Shown in pieces: positions 40,991-49,481 of a DNA stretch of 64,000 nt. The translations under genes were made by a program, and so were the position numbers. The stretch is from Paraperlucidibaca baekdonensis. Its GTDB lineage: Bacteria > Pseudomonadota > Gammaproteobacteria > Pseudomonadales > Moraxellaceae. Positions within the stretch are counted from its first letter, which is position 1. Every line of letters starts with the position of its first letter. The stretch covers positions 2,827 to 66,826 of the forward strand of contig NZ_QUNR01000002.1 of the NCBI RefSeq assembly GCF_003387535.1, in the 5' to 3' direction. The notes under the pieces are model-generated. The model did not search any database. It saw nothing but the letters and a program-made list of their open reading frames with translations, and had not been told where the DNA came from.

Positions 40991-42301
40991 CTAGGCTAAC
41001 GCCGCGCTCGTCCATGCCAACACCTCAGGTCGCATGGCGAGCTCGGCACGCAGCTCGCGAAGGTTCCAGTAGTGCCCACCAATGGCACGATTGATCATGA
41101 CCTGCTCGGGTACGGGCTGAAAGGCGCGCCAATGCGGTAGGGCCTCTCGGCTCAGCTTCATCGCTATTTCGGCCAGCGGGAACTCGCCATATTTCACGAT
41201 ATCATCGCCAATGCTGGCACCAGCCAAGCGCATCCACGGCGCATAAAAGGCAGCGTCTAGGTGTGGCGTGTGGTCGGTATTGCGCGCGCCCATGGCAATT
41301 AAGCCTTGTTCTAAGCGCTGGGCATCATTGGCCAGCGCGGCCTCTGTGATGCTGGCGTAACGCTGCACGCCCGCATCGCTGAGCGTTTTCACCGAGCCGA
41401 AGTCATACATGATAATGCTGCCATCGCGGCGGGCGGCGAAGTTACCGGGATGCGGATCGCAATGCACCGTTTTCAAGATAAATAGCTGGCGGGCCATGCT
41501 GCGAAATAGCCGCTCGCCCAGGGCGTTGCGCGTGGCTTGGTCGTAGCGCGCATCCAGCTCAGCAAAGTGATCGCCAGGCTCATAAATCAACGTCAGCACG
41601 TGTCGTGAACTCAGCGCAACCACTACTTCGGGAATGATCACGAGCGGGTCATCTTGGTGAAATTCACGAAAGCGCTGGAGGGTATTGGCCTCTAAAAAGT
41701 AGTCCAGCTCATCACTCAAGCTTTGGCGAATTTCTTCAAAAATAGCATCGAGCAGCTCACCGTTTACGGGCAGCACGCGAGCGATTTTAAAAGCCATGCG
41801 TAGTTGGCGAAGGTCGGCTTTAATGCTCTGGTCAACGTCAGGGTACTGCACCTTCACGACCACTTCGCGCCCATCACGCGTGCAGGCGCGATGCACTTGG
41901 GCAATCGATGCACTCGCCAACGCGATCTCATCAACGCGTTGAAAATGCTGACGCCAATCGCTGCCGAAGGCTTCTATCAGGCGCGCCTCAACTTCGCTAA
42001 AAGGGCGTGCAGGTGCTTGATTTTGTAAGCTGCTCAGGGCCTCAATAAGCTCAGCCGGCAGCACGTCGCGATATTGCGAAATGATCTGCCCGACCTTCAT
42101 GACGGCACCTTTCATATTGCCCAATGTGGCCGCAATTTCGCGACCAATGCGCGTGTAGAGCGCGGCGTCGGCAGCGCTGCTATCGATGTCTTTTTGCCAT
42201 AGTCGCTGCCATCGATCGCGTGCAACGTCGCTACCAATGCGCGCTGTCATACCGGCTAAGCTGAGTAGGCGGGACGGGCTTTTCTTGGGTGGTTTGGCCA
42301 C
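40991..42301 (-). CDS. ABC1/AarF/UbiB-family kinase-like protein
   Basis: Atypical protein-kinase-like ATPase of the ABC1/ADCK family. In the 436 residues the family KxGQ motif is Lys69-Val-Gly-Gln72, the Ala-rich nucleotide loop is ALASASIAQVH (127-137), and the VKVQYP lysine is Lys150. The catalytic HCDPHPGN and DFGS are present. It is shorter than UbiB (about 546) and shows no C-terminal membrane helices, so I do not call it ubiB. A role in ubiquinone or isoprenoid lipid homeostasis is plausible by family only. It follows purK on the same strand, and its stop faces that of gspD six bases away. Confidence 0.85.
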   Translation of the reverse strand: MAKPPKKSPSRLLSLAGMTARIGSDVARDRWQRLWQKDIDSSAADAALYTRIGREIAATLGNMKGAVMKVGQIISQYRDVLPAELIEALSSLQNQAPARPFSEVEARLIEAFGSDWRQHFQRVDEIALASASIAQVHRACTRDGREVVVKVQYPDVDQSIKADLRQLRMAFKIARVLPVNGELLDAIFEEIRQSLSDELDYFLEANTLQRFREFHQDDPLVIIPEVVVALSSRHVLTLIYEPGDHFAELDARYDQATRNALGERLFRSMARQLFILKTVHCDPHPGNFAARRDGSIIMYDFGSVKTLSDAGVQRYASITEAALANDAQRLEQGLIAMGARNTDHTPHLDAAFYAPWMRLAGASIGDDIVKYGEFPLAEIAMKLSREALPHWRAFQPVPEQVMINRAIGGHYWNLRELRAELAMRPEVLAWTSAALA

Positions 42302-42310
42302 GACGGGCTC

Positions 42311-42360
42311 CTAAGCGTGCATGAGTTCATGCAGCTTAGGTGATTGCGCCGCCGGCGGCG
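42311..42360 (-). promoter_or_regulatory. Two hairpins between purK and the ABC1 gene
   Basis: A 13-bp stem with one bulged base (42311-42324 with 42327-42339) and a perfect 14-base palindrome CGCCGCC/GGCGGCG near 42347-42360. No T-run follows on either strand. They may shield the purEK message end or reduce read-through into the downstream gene. Confidence 0.45.
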
Positions 42361-42363
42361 AGC

Positions 42364-43488
42364 CTAGCGTGACAGATTCAGCGCCATGGGGTTTGGCAGC
42401 ACATCGGCGAGCTTTTTGATGCGGCCATTGAGCTCGGCATAGGAATCGGCGAGCACCGTAATGTGGCCAATTTTCCGATCGGGACGCTCCGTTTTACCGT
42501 ATAGATGCAAGTGTGCTTCGGTGATGTCCAAAACCTGCGCACTGCTCGGGTACTCGCCAATGATATTGAGCATGGCGCTTGGCTTTTCTGCACGCGTACA
42601 GCCAAGTGGCAGGCCCGCGACCGCACGCACATGGTTTTCAAATTGCGAGCAATGCGCGCCCTCTATGCTCCAGTGCCCTGAGTTATGAACGCGTGGCGCA
42701 GTCTCATTGGCGACTAAGCCGTGGCGCGTCTCGAAGAGCTCAAGCGTCAGTACGCCCACATGATCTAAGGACTGCAAAATAGAGGAAATGTAGCGCTCAG
42801 CGGTAAGCTGCGTATTTTCATCAAGGTGCGGGGCGGGCACGATTGAGTGGCTTAAAATGCCACGGTGGTGGTGATTTTCAGCCAGTGGGTAAAACTGTGT
42901 CTGGCCATCTTGTCCGCGCACGGCAATGATCGATAATTCTCGCCGAAACTGCACAAATTCTTCGGCAATCAGCGGCACTGAGCTGCCCAACAATTGCCAG
43001 CATTGCTCGATTTGCTCGGCCTCGCGCAGCAGGAACTGGCCCTTGCCGTCGTAACCTTCGGTGACAGTTTTGACCACCAATGGCAGGCCGATGGCGGCGA
43101 CTGCCGCTGTCAGATCATTAGCGCATTGAATGGTGTGGTAGCGTGCCGAGGGGATATTGAGCGCACTAAAAAGCTGCTTTTCGTTGAGTCGATTTTGCGA
43201 CACCGCCAAGGATTTCACGCCTGGAAAAACCGGCTTTTGTGCGGCGATCATGTCCACCCAGGCGGTTGGGATATTTTCAAACTCGTAGGTGAAAACATCG
43301 GCAGAGTCAATAAATGCTTGCAGACTCTCGGTGCTGTAGGTGTCATCGCCAAAGCGTGGGCCTAGGGCGGCAGATGGGCAGTCTTCGGCGCGATCAAAGA
43401 AGCTAAACGACAAGTTTAGTTGATAGCCGGCGAGCGCCATCATGCGGCCGAGCTGGCCACCGCCCAAGACCCCAATGCGCAAGCTCAT
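42364..43488 (-). CDS. purK: N5-carboxyaminoimidazole ribonucleotide synthase
   Basis: PurK uses ATP and bicarbonate to carboxylate AIR to N5-CAIR in purine synthesis. It is an ATP-grasp enzyme of 374 residues. It begins [18 protein letters not shown] and contains [25 protein letters not shown] and [17 protein letters not shown]. The ATG overlaps the purE stop by four bases, so the two pathway-adjacent enzymes are translationally coupled. Confidence 0.97.
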   Translation of the reverse strand: MSLRIGVLGGGQLGRMMALAGYQLNLSFSFFDRAEDCPSAALGPRFGDDTYSTESLQAFIDSADVFTYEFENIPTAWVDMIAAQKPVFPGVKSLAVSQNRLNEKQLFSALNIPSARYHTIQCANDLTAAVAAIGLPLVVKTVTEGYDGKGQFLLREAEQIEQCWQLLGSSVPLIAEEFVQFRRELSIIAVRGQDGQTQFYPLAENHHHRGILSHSIVPAPHLDENTQLTAERYISSILQSLDHVGVLTLELFETRHGLVANETAPRVHNSGHWSIEGAHCSQFENHVRAVAGLPLGCTRAEKPSAMLNIIGEYPSSAQVLDITEAHLHLYGKTERPDRKIGHITVLADSYAELNGRIKKLADVLPNPMALNLSR

Positions 43489-43994
43489 GCTGTAACGCCG
43501 GGCAATGGGTTGGCCAGCACGGTATCGGTTTGGCGCGCGCGAAATGCGCTAATAGCGGCATGCAGGGTGGCGTCATTCAATGCCAGAATCTGTGTCGCTA
43601 ATAACGCCGCGTTGATGGCGCCAGCCTTGCCAATAGCCAGTGTGCCAACAGGGACACCGCCGGGCATTTGCACAATGGAGAGTAGTGAGTCGAGGCCGTT
43701 GAGCGCGTGAGACTGGACGGGTACGCCGAGCACGGGCAACGCCGTTTTGGCCGCACACATGCCGGGTAGATGTGCGGCGCCGCCGGCACCAGCAATAATC
43801 ACTTGAATGCCACGGCCGGCCGCGTGTTCGGCGTAATCAAAGAGTTTATCGGGCGTACGGTGGGCAGAAACCACTTCGGCCTCAAACGCCACGCCTAAGT
43901 CGCGCAATGTGTTGGCGGCATGTTCCATGGTCGACCAGTCAGATTGCGAGCCCATAATGATGCCAACGAGTGGCGCGTGCGTGGTGGCGGTCAT
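43485..43994 (-). CDS. purE: N5-CAIR mutase
   Basis: PurE converts N5-CAIR to CAIR, the step after PurK. It has 169 residues from the ATG at 43994. An ATG three codons upstream (44003) abuts the AGGG ribosome-binding site directly and is therefore less likely. Class I PurE motifs are present: [13 protein letters not shown], the substrate-binding SAHRTPD, and [11 protein letters not shown]. purK overlaps its stop by four bases. Confidence 0.96.
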   Translation of the reverse strand: MTATTHAPLVGIIMGSQSDWSTMEHAANTLRDLGVAFEAEVVSAHRTPDKLFDYAEHAAGRGIQVIIAGAGGAAHLPGMCAAKTALPVLGVPVQSHALNGLDSLLSIVQMPGGVPVGTLAIGKAGAINAALLATQILALNDATLHAAISAFRARQTDTVLANPLPGVTA

Positions 43995-44044
43995 AATGGC
44001 CATCCCTAGATGTCGACGGTTGGAAACCGCGAATTGTCGAGGAA

Positions 44045-44224
44045 TCAGTCAGACAGGGCAAGTCCGATGATCGCTGAGGCGATGCCGATGCCAACGGTGA
44101 GCAAAAAAAGTAGGCCTAAAAAGCGCCAAAACGGATTGAAGTTAGCCGGCATGGGCTCACGGGCGATGTCATTGGGCGAGGGCGGTGGTGGTGTTGAGTC
44201 GTTTGGTCGCGATTGTTGGCTCAT
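44045..44224 (-). CDS. 59-residue putative single-TM protein
   Basis: A short reading frame upstream of purE, on the same strand. It encodes a Pro/Ser/Asn-rich hydrophilic N terminus ([18 protein letters not shown]) followed by [12 protein letters not shown] and one hydrophobic helix at about 37-57 ([17 protein letters not shown]), ending ALSD. The sharp split into a polar head and a membrane segment argues that it is real. I do not recognise the family. The ribosome-binding site is weak (CTAGAG). The opposite-strand frame at 44010-44240 is less protein-like. Confidence 0.5.
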   Translation of the reverse strand: MSQQSRPNDSTPPPPSPNDIAREPMPANFNPFWRFLGLLFLLTVGIGIASAIIGLALSD

Positions 44225-44351
44225 AAAATCAATACTCTAGGTCGAATAAACATCACTTTACAGGGCTTCACGGTCAGAGACATGGAACAATAGATGACGC
44301 GCTCGCAGCACTTTGCGAGAATCGCTAAATCAATATTTTCTAGGGTGATTC

Positions 44352-44924
44352 ATGAACGCTGTTTTGTCGATGGGTTGGTCGCTACTCACCTTCCGTGCGG
44401 GGCCCGATGCGCTGCCGTTTGCGCCGCGTTTAATCATTCCATTGGTGGCGCTCAATCTCGTCATCAGTTTCGCTATTCAATCGCTGGCGGGCAGTGGCAT
44501 GGACAAGCCCGTGCTGCAGCTATCGGCTATGGCATTGGCTGCGGAAGCTTTTTGGCTGATTTTTTGTTTGCAGCGGCGCGGCTGGCGCAATCGCTGGACG
44601 CAAAGCTTCACCGCGCTGGTATTGATTGATACGTGGATCTCGGCATTAGCCTTTCCGATCGCGCTGATCTCCATTCAAGGCGGCGATGTGCTGCTTGGCG
44701 TGGCCGCCATTTTGCAAATCGCCATGACACTGTGGAGCCTGAATGTGCGTGGCTTTATTTACGCGCAAACCCTAGCCATTTCGCGTTTGCGGGGCATTTT
44801 GCAGGCGCTCGTGCCATTACTCTTGGTGATGGTTGTTGCGGTCAGCCTTTTCCCCGATTTAGTGCCAACGCCCGATGTGCCAACGGCTGAACCAGCAACG
44901 CCTGCCATGACGCCGGAGCGCTAG
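44352..44924 (+). CDS. Multi-pass membrane protein of unknown function
   Basis: The 190 residues contain about four hydrophobic segments (roughly 26-46, 54-72, 86-107, 111-131) and a further one at about 150-166. A Pro/Thr/Ala-rich C-terminal tail follows. I do not recognise the family. AGGGTGA lies just before the ATG. It ends three bases before mpl on the same strand, so the two are probably cotranscribed and their expression coupled. A cell-envelope role is a guess from this context only. Confidence 0.75.
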   Translation: MNAVLSMGWSLLTFRAGPDALPFAPRLIIPLVALNLVISFAIQSLAGSGMDKPVLQLSAMALAAEAFWLIFCLQRRGWRNRWTQSFTALVLIDTWISALAFPIALISIQGGDVLLGVAAILQIAMTLWSLNVRGFIYAQTLAISRLRGILQALVPLLLVMVVAVSLFPDLVPTPDVPTAEPATPAMTPER

Positions 44925-44927
44925 GCC

Positions 44928-46319
44928 ATGCATATCCATATTTTGGGCATTTGCGGCACCTTTATGGGCTCGCTGGCGGTGCTGGCGAAGGCTTTGGGCC
45001 ATGATGTCAGTGGCAGCGACACCGCCGTTTATCCGCCAATGAGTACACAGCTCGAAGCGCAGGGCATCACGCTGATGGAAGGCTATCGCGCGGCGCATCT
45101 GCAGCCGGCGCCTGACCTGGTGATTATCGGCAATGCCCTCAAGCGCGGCATTGAGGCTGTGGAGTATGTGCTCGAGCAGGGCATTAGCTACACCTCCGGG
45201 CCGGCGTGGTTGGCGCAACATGTTTTGCAGGGCCGGCATGTCATTGGTGTGGCCGGCACGCACGGTAAAACCACGACCACGACCATGGTGGCGTGGGTCT
45301 TGGAGCAGGCGGGTTTGGCGCCGGGGTTTCTCATTGGTGGTGTGCCGCAGGGCTTCGCCGCGAGCGCGCAGCTGGGTGGTGGGCGCTATTTTGTCGTGGA
45401 GGCCGATGAGTACGACTCGGCGTTTTTCGATAAACGTTCGAAGTTCGTGCATTATGCGCCGCGCACCGCTGTGCTGAACAATCTCGAGTTCGACCACGCC
45501 GATATTTTTGACAGCCTCGCGGCTATTCAAAAGCAGTTTCACCATCTCGTGCGCACCATCCCCGGTGCTGGGCGCATCTTATTTCCGGATGATGAGCCGG
45601 CGCTGCACGACGTCATTGCCATGGGTTGCTGGACACCAACACAGACCATGGCCATCGGTCATTCCGATACAGCCGACGCGCCTCAATGGCAGGCTGAATT
45701 ACTCGAGGCCGATGGCTCGGCGTTTGCCATTTGGCATCACGGCAAGCGCACTGCGGAGGTGCGTTGGTCGCTCACGGGCCTGCATAACGTGCGCAATGGC
45801 TTGGCCGCGATCGCCAGCGCTGAGCATGTTGGCGTCAGCGTGGCGCAGGCCGCCGCGGCGCTGTCGCAGTTTCCCGGGGTAAAGCGGCGCATGGAGCTGC
45901 TCGGCACGCCGGGCGGCATTGCGCTCTATGATGATTTTGCGCATCACCCCACGGCCATCCGCAGCACGCTCGATGGCTTGCGTGAGCGCCAAGGTTCGGC
46001 ACGAATTTGGGCGATTATTGAGCCGCGCTCCAACACCATGCGCTTGGGCGCACACAAAGCGCATTTGGCGCAGTCAGCGGCGCCGGCCGATCACGTGATT
46101 TGGTATCAGCCACCGGGCATGGACTGGGATTTAGCCAATGTCGCCAGCGCGGCGGGCGCCAGCCTAGCCACCGATCTTGACGCGATTATTGCGCGAGTCA
46201 GCAACGAGGCGCGTGCTGGCGATGCCATTGTGGTGATGAGCAATGGTGGCTTTGGCGGCATTCATCAGCGCTTGCTGGCGGCGTTGCAGGCGCGCCATGC
46301 ATCGGGAGTCAGCGCGTGA
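44928..46319 (+). CDS. mpl: Murein tripeptide ligase
   Basis: UDP-N-acetylmuramate:L-alanyl-gamma-D-glutamyl-meso-diaminopimelate ligase. It recycles cell-wall tripeptide back to UDP-MurNAc. The 463 residues follow the Mur ligase layout: N-terminal Rossmann start HIHILGICGTFMGSLA, P-loop GVAGTHGKTTTTTM (near 107-120), EADEYDSAFFDKRSKF, and the C-terminal domain with DDFAHHPTAI. GICGTFMG rather than the MurC signature distinguishes Mpl. crcB overlaps its stop by four bases. Confidence 0.96.
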   Translation: MHIHILGICGTFMGSLAVLAKALGHDVSGSDTAVYPPMSTQLEAQGITLMEGYRAAHLQPAPDLVIIGNALKRGIEAVEYVLEQGISYTSGPAWLAQHVLQGRHVIGVAGTHGKTTTTTMVAWVLEQAGLAPGFLIGGVPQGFAASAQLGGGRYFVVEADEYDSAFFDKRSKFVHYAPRTAVLNNLEFDHADIFDSLAAIQKQFHHLVRTIPGAGRILFPDDEPALHDVIAMGCWTPTQTMAIGHSDTADAPQWQAELLEADGSAFAIWHHGKRTAEVRWSLTGLHNVRNGLAAIASAEHVGVSVAQAAAALSQFPGVKRRMELLGTPGGIALYDDFAHHPTAIRSTLDGLRERQGSARIWAIIEPRSNTMRLGAHKAHLAQSAAPADHVIWYQPPGMDWDLANVASAAGASLATDLDAIIARVSNEARAGDAIVVMSNGGFGGIHQRLLAALQARHASGVSA

Positions 46320-46699
46320 CGTTTTTGGCGGCACTCGCCGTCGCGGTGGGCGCAGCCATCGGCGCGTTATTACGCTGGATGCTCGGTCTCGGCTTCAATG
46401 CCCTCTGGCCTACACTGCCGGCTGGCACCTTGCTCGCCAACTGGGTTGGCGCCTATGCCATTGGTGTCTTAGCGGCGCTGTTTAGCGTGCACTCAGGCGT
46501 ATCAGATACCACCCGCCTGCTGCTGATGACCGGCCTGCTGGGCGGCCTGACGACGTTTTCGACGTTTTCGCTAGAAGCCGTGAGCCTCATGCAGCGCCAG
46601 CTTTGGTGGCCGGCGCTGACGCACATCAGCCTGCACGTAGTCGGCTCGATTGCGCTAACGCTGGCGGGGATGGCCAGCGTCAGTGCCTTGCGCGCTTAA
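46316..46699 (+). CDS. crcB: Fluoride ion channel CrcB/Fluc
   Basis: Small dual-topology membrane protein that exports fluoride. The 127 residues have four hydrophobic segments. The family features are GAAIGALLRWML near the N terminus, the GTLLANWVGAYAIG segment with its conserved Asn, and GLLGGLTTFSTFSLE with the Phe-box and Na-site region. Translation starts at GTG overlapping the mpl stop. No fluoride riboswitch is seen upstream, as expected inside an operon. Its end overlaps the convergent TerC gene by four bases. Confidence 0.93.
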   Translation: MTFLAALAVAVGAAIGALLRWMLGLGFNALWPTLPAGTLLANWVGAYAIGVLAALFSVHSGVSDTTRLLLMTGLLGGLTTFSTFSLEAVSLMQRQLWWPALTHISLHVVGSIALTLAGMASVSALRA

Positions 46700-47436
46700 G
46701 CGTCGAGTCGCTGCTTGCCGCGTTTACGCATGCGGATATTGAGCATCTCCACCATGACTGAGAAGGCCATGGCACCGTAGACATAGCCTTTGGGCACGTG
46801 CTGACCAAAGCCTTCGGCAATCAGCAGCGTGCCGACCAAAATCAAGAAGGCTAGCGCCAACACTTTGATCGATGGATGCTCCTCGACAAATTCGCCAATT
46901 GGCTTAGCGGCAAACATCATCACCACTACCGACAACATAATGGCGATAACCATGATGCTGACATCGTCGGCGAGACCAACCGCAGTGATGACTGAGTCCA
47001 GCGAAAACACGATATCGATAATGGCGATTTGCACAATAACCGCTAAAAAGCTCGAACCAGCGGCTGCTGCCGTGCTGGTCACTTGCACATGACCGGGCTC
47101 GCCTTCGACGGTATCGAAAATTTCGGTCGCCGATTTCCAGAGTAGGAAAAAGCCACCACCAATTAAAATCAAGTCACGCCCAGTCACCGCCACGCCAGCC
47201 AGCGTAATCAGCGGCTCGGTAAGGCGCATGACCCAAGTGATCGATAGCAACAGCGCGATGCGCGACAGCATGGCCAACCCTAGACCAAAGACGCGGGCAA
47301 ACTGACGCTTTTCCGGGGCGACTTTATTGACCAAGATGGTCAGGAAAATAATATTGTCGATGCCCAGCACAATCTCTAAGAGACTCAGTGTGGCCAACGT
47401 GACCCATGCTTGGGGGTCAGCAATCCATTCAAACAT
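46696..47436 (-). CDS. TerC-family membrane protein
   Basis: Integral membrane protein of the TerC superfamily, related to YgdQ/YoaE-type proteins. The family is linked to metal (Mn, Ca) handling and tellurite resistance. The 246 residues have about seven hydrophobic segments. The paired acidic signatures are LEIVLGIDNIIFL near 20-32 and FSLDSVITAVGL near 145-156. No CBS or CorC domain follows, so it is the short form. It lies nine bases downstream of ppnP on the same strand. The substrate cannot be assigned. Confidence 0.88.
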   Translation of the reverse strand: MFEWIADPQAWVTLATLSLLEIVLGIDNIIFLTILVNKVAPEKRQFARVFGLGLAMLSRIALLLSITWVMRLTEPLITLAGVAVTGRDLILIGGGFFLLWKSATEIFDTVEGEPGHVQVTSTAAAAGSSFLAVIVQIAIIDIVFSLDSVITAVGLADDVSIMVIAIMLSVVVMMFAAKPIGEFVEEHPSIKVLALAFLILVGTLLIAEGFGQHVPKGYVYGAMAFSVMVEMLNIRMRKRGKQRLDA

Positions 47437-47444
47437 AGCGGCTC

Positions 47445-47756
47445 TCAGGCAAAGTGGCAGACATAGTCTAGGGTCTCGATGGTCTCGATGTCGAAGCTGG
47501 AGTTGGCGGGCACATCAAATGAGCTGCCGCCTTTGTAGTCAGTCCATGTCTCGCTGCCGGCTTGGCGTACGCGGCAATGACCGGCAGTGATTTCCATGAT
47601 TTCCGCTGCTTGCGTGGTGAATAGTAGGGTCGATGGCAAAATCACGCCCAAGGTTTTGCGTGTGCCATCAGCAAAAATGACGGCATGGCTTATGCAGCGG
47701 CCATCAAAATAAACGTTGGCTTTTTTTATCACAGAAACATTGTCGAACTGAGTCAT
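47445..47756 (-). CDS. ppnP: Pyrimidine/purine nucleoside phosphorylase PpnP
   Basis: Small cupin phosphorolysing a broad range of nucleosides (E. coli YaiE family, DUF1255). It has 103 residues from ATG 47756 ([19 protein letters not shown]) with GGAG seven bases upstream, close to the family length of about 94. A frame opening 73 codons upstream would cross into the divergent phoH gene and has no homology, so I reject it. Cupin motifs include [12 protein letters not shown] and [11 protein letters not shown]. TerC is immediately downstream. Confidence 0.92.
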   Translation of the reverse strand: MTQFDNVSVIKKANVYFDGRCISHAVIFADGTRKTLGVILPSTLLFTTQAAEIMEITAGHCRVRQAGSETWTDYKGGSSFDVPANSSFDIETIETLDYVCHFA

Positions 47757-47884
47757 GGGGCGCTCCGGCTTCACGAAAGATTGCGCGGATTCTAGGGCTT
47801 CAGCCCTTGGTCGCAAAGCGTCACGATAAATATCTTTCGCAATCGCACGCGCTATTGTAGTTTTTCCTAGGTCATATGTGTTGT

Positions 47885-47900
47885 GGTGACACTCGTCACC
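47885..47900 (+). promoter_or_regulatory. Perfect small hairpin upstream of phoH
   Basis: GGTGAC-ACTC-GTCACC, 13 bases before the AGGAGG of phoH. It may be an operator or a 5'-UTR hairpin in the ppnP/phoH divergent gap. I found no clear promoter beside it. Confidence 0.35.
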
Positions 47901-47925
47901 GATTGAGGCCATAGGAGGCTGATCC

Positions 47926-49311
47926 ATGACATCACCTGCGGAGTCGCATCGTAAAGCGTTTGTTCTTGATACCAATGTACTGATTCACGATCCCAACGCC
48001 TTACTCAACTTTGAAGAACATCACGTACTGTTGCCAATGACCGTGCTCGAAGAGCTCGACAAGCTGAAGTCCGGTAAAGCCACGGTGTCTGTCGAATGTC
48101 GCGCGGCGATTCGGCAGATCGATCGCATTTTGGGTGATGCCTCACCGCAGCAAATCCGCGCTGGTGTGCCAATTTGGCGCGATGCCCAGCGCGAGCACCT
48201 GGGCTTTTTATCGGTATTGCTAGATCAGCCCGAAGGCAGCGTGCAGACGCTCAATAGCGCGCTAAATGACAATAAAATCATTAATTTACTAGTGGCTTTG
48301 CAGCTCGCTGAGCCTGCCACTGACTTGGTGTTGGTGACCAAGGACATCAATATGCGCTTGAAGGCGCGTGCCTGCGGTATTGCCAGCGAGGATTACGCCA
48401 ACGATCAATTGGTGTCTGACATTAAACAGCTCGCCAAGGGCTATGCGCATTTCGAGGGCTCATTTTGGGATCGCTTTAGCCGCGTCGATAGCGTGCAGGC
48501 CTTGGGCGAGACGCGGCACTATTTGAAGCGTGCCGACTGGGCCGAGGCGGTGTATGCCAACCAATTTATTAAAGATGAGATGGGCTTTATTGGCCGCGTA
48601 CTTTCGGTCGATGATGAGCATATTGTCTTGCGCGACCTCAATGAAGATCGCTTGATGAGCCAAGAGGTGTGGGGTTTAAAGCCGCACAATATTTTGCAGG
48701 CGATGGCCTTAGATTTGCTCGCTGACCCCAGTGTGCATTTGGTGTCCTTAACCGGGCCGGCGGGCTCAGGCAAAACCATTTTGGCGCTGGCCACCGCCAT
48801 TGAGCAGAGCATTGAGGATAAGCGTTTTAATAAAATTATTGCCACGCGCTCCACGCCACCATTAGCCGAGGAGCACGGCTTTTTGCCGGGCACAGAAGAG
48901 GAAAAAATGGATCCGTGGTTGGGCGCCATTAGCGATAATATTGAGGCGCTGCATTTGCATGATGAAAGCCCGAAAGGCTCGATTGAATATGTCCGTGAAC
49001 GCGCCAATATTCAGTTTAAGGCGCTAAATTACATTCGCGGTCGTAGCTTTCAGAAGTCATTGATCCTGATTGATGAGTGCCAAAATCTCACGCCGCATCA
49101 AATGAAAGCGATCATTACGCGTGCCGGTGAGGGCTCTAAAGTAGTGTGCTTGGGCAATTTGGCACAAATCGACACGCCGTATTTAAACCCCATAAGCTCT
49201 GGTCTAACTTATATGTGTGAGCGCTTTAAAGGCTTTGCGCATGGCGGACACATTCAGCTTGAAGGTGTGCCGCGTTCGGTCTTGGCAGAGTATGCCGAGG
49301 CCAATTTGTAG
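47926..49311 (+). CDS. PIN-PhoH fusion ATPase
   Basis: PhoH-like protein with an N-terminal PIN ribonuclease domain, the PhoH2 class (RNA helicase plus RNase). The 461 residues show a PIN domain (about 11-150) with [11 protein letters not shown] (Asp15) and later acidic residues at [11 protein letters not shown] PhoH ATPase domain (about 240-455) has Walker A GPAGSGKT at 277-284 and Walker [10 protein letters not shown] with Asp383-Glu384. AGGAGG at 47913-47918 marks the start. No antitoxin-like partner gene is adjacent. A stress RNA-turnover role is inferred from the family. Confidence 0.93.
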   Translation: MTSPAESHRKAFVLDTNVLIHDPNALLNFEEHHVLLPMTVLEELDKLKSGKATVSVECRAAIRQIDRILGDASPQQIRAGVPIWRDAQREHLGFLSVLLDQPEGSVQTLNSALNDNKIINLLVALQLAEPATDLVLVTKDINMRLKARACGIASEDYANDQLVSDIKQLAKGYAHFEGSFWDRFSRVDSVQALGETRHYLKRADWAEAVYANQFIKDEMGFIGRVLSVDDEHIVLRDLNEDRLMSQEVWGLKPHNILQAMALDLLADPSVHLVSLTGPAGSGKTILALATAIEQSIEDKRFNKIIATRSTPPLAEEHGFLPGTEEEKMDPWLGAISDNIEALHLHDESPKGSIEYVRERANIQFKALNYIRGRSFQKSLILIDECQNLTPHQMKAIITRAGEGSKVVCLGNLAQIDTPYLNPISSGLTYMCERFKGFAHGGHIQLEGVPRSVLAEYAEANL

Positions 49312-49481
49312 GGTTCTGCATTCTTGATTGTGGTCTGCTTTGGCTTTACCCTTCGCGGCGTCAGTGCCAGGGCGAACCAGCCACGTGCCACGCAGCAACC
49401 TGACGCTTGTAGGAGCCTTGAGACCCCGTGTTTCGGGCGCTAAGGGCTTTTGTTTTCTCGCAAACTGAAGGATGGCTTGTT

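Noticed and set aside
40991-42301. Calling the ABC1-family gene ubiB
   Set aside because: It is about 110 residues shorter than UbiB, has no C-terminal membrane helices and is not next to ubiE/ubiJ. The general family name is safer.
44010-44240. 76-codon plus-strand frame upstream of the mpl operon
   Set aside because: No domain or plausible composition. The opposite strand encodes a much more protein-like 59-residue membrane peptide.
44859-45545. 228-codon minus-strand frame opposite mpl
   Set aside because: Arg/His-rich shadow of mpl. mpl itself is a full, motif-complete gene.
47757-47975. 73-codon N-terminal extension of ppnP
   Set aside because: The PpnP family begins at the internal Met. 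The extension overlaps the divergent phoH gene and lacks homology.
49312-49481. Possible leader peptide or terminator in the phoH-speC gap
   Set aside because: I looked for a regulatory leader ORF as found before some ornithine decarboxylases and for a hairpin with T-run. Only weak pairings such as CCG/CGG are visible.
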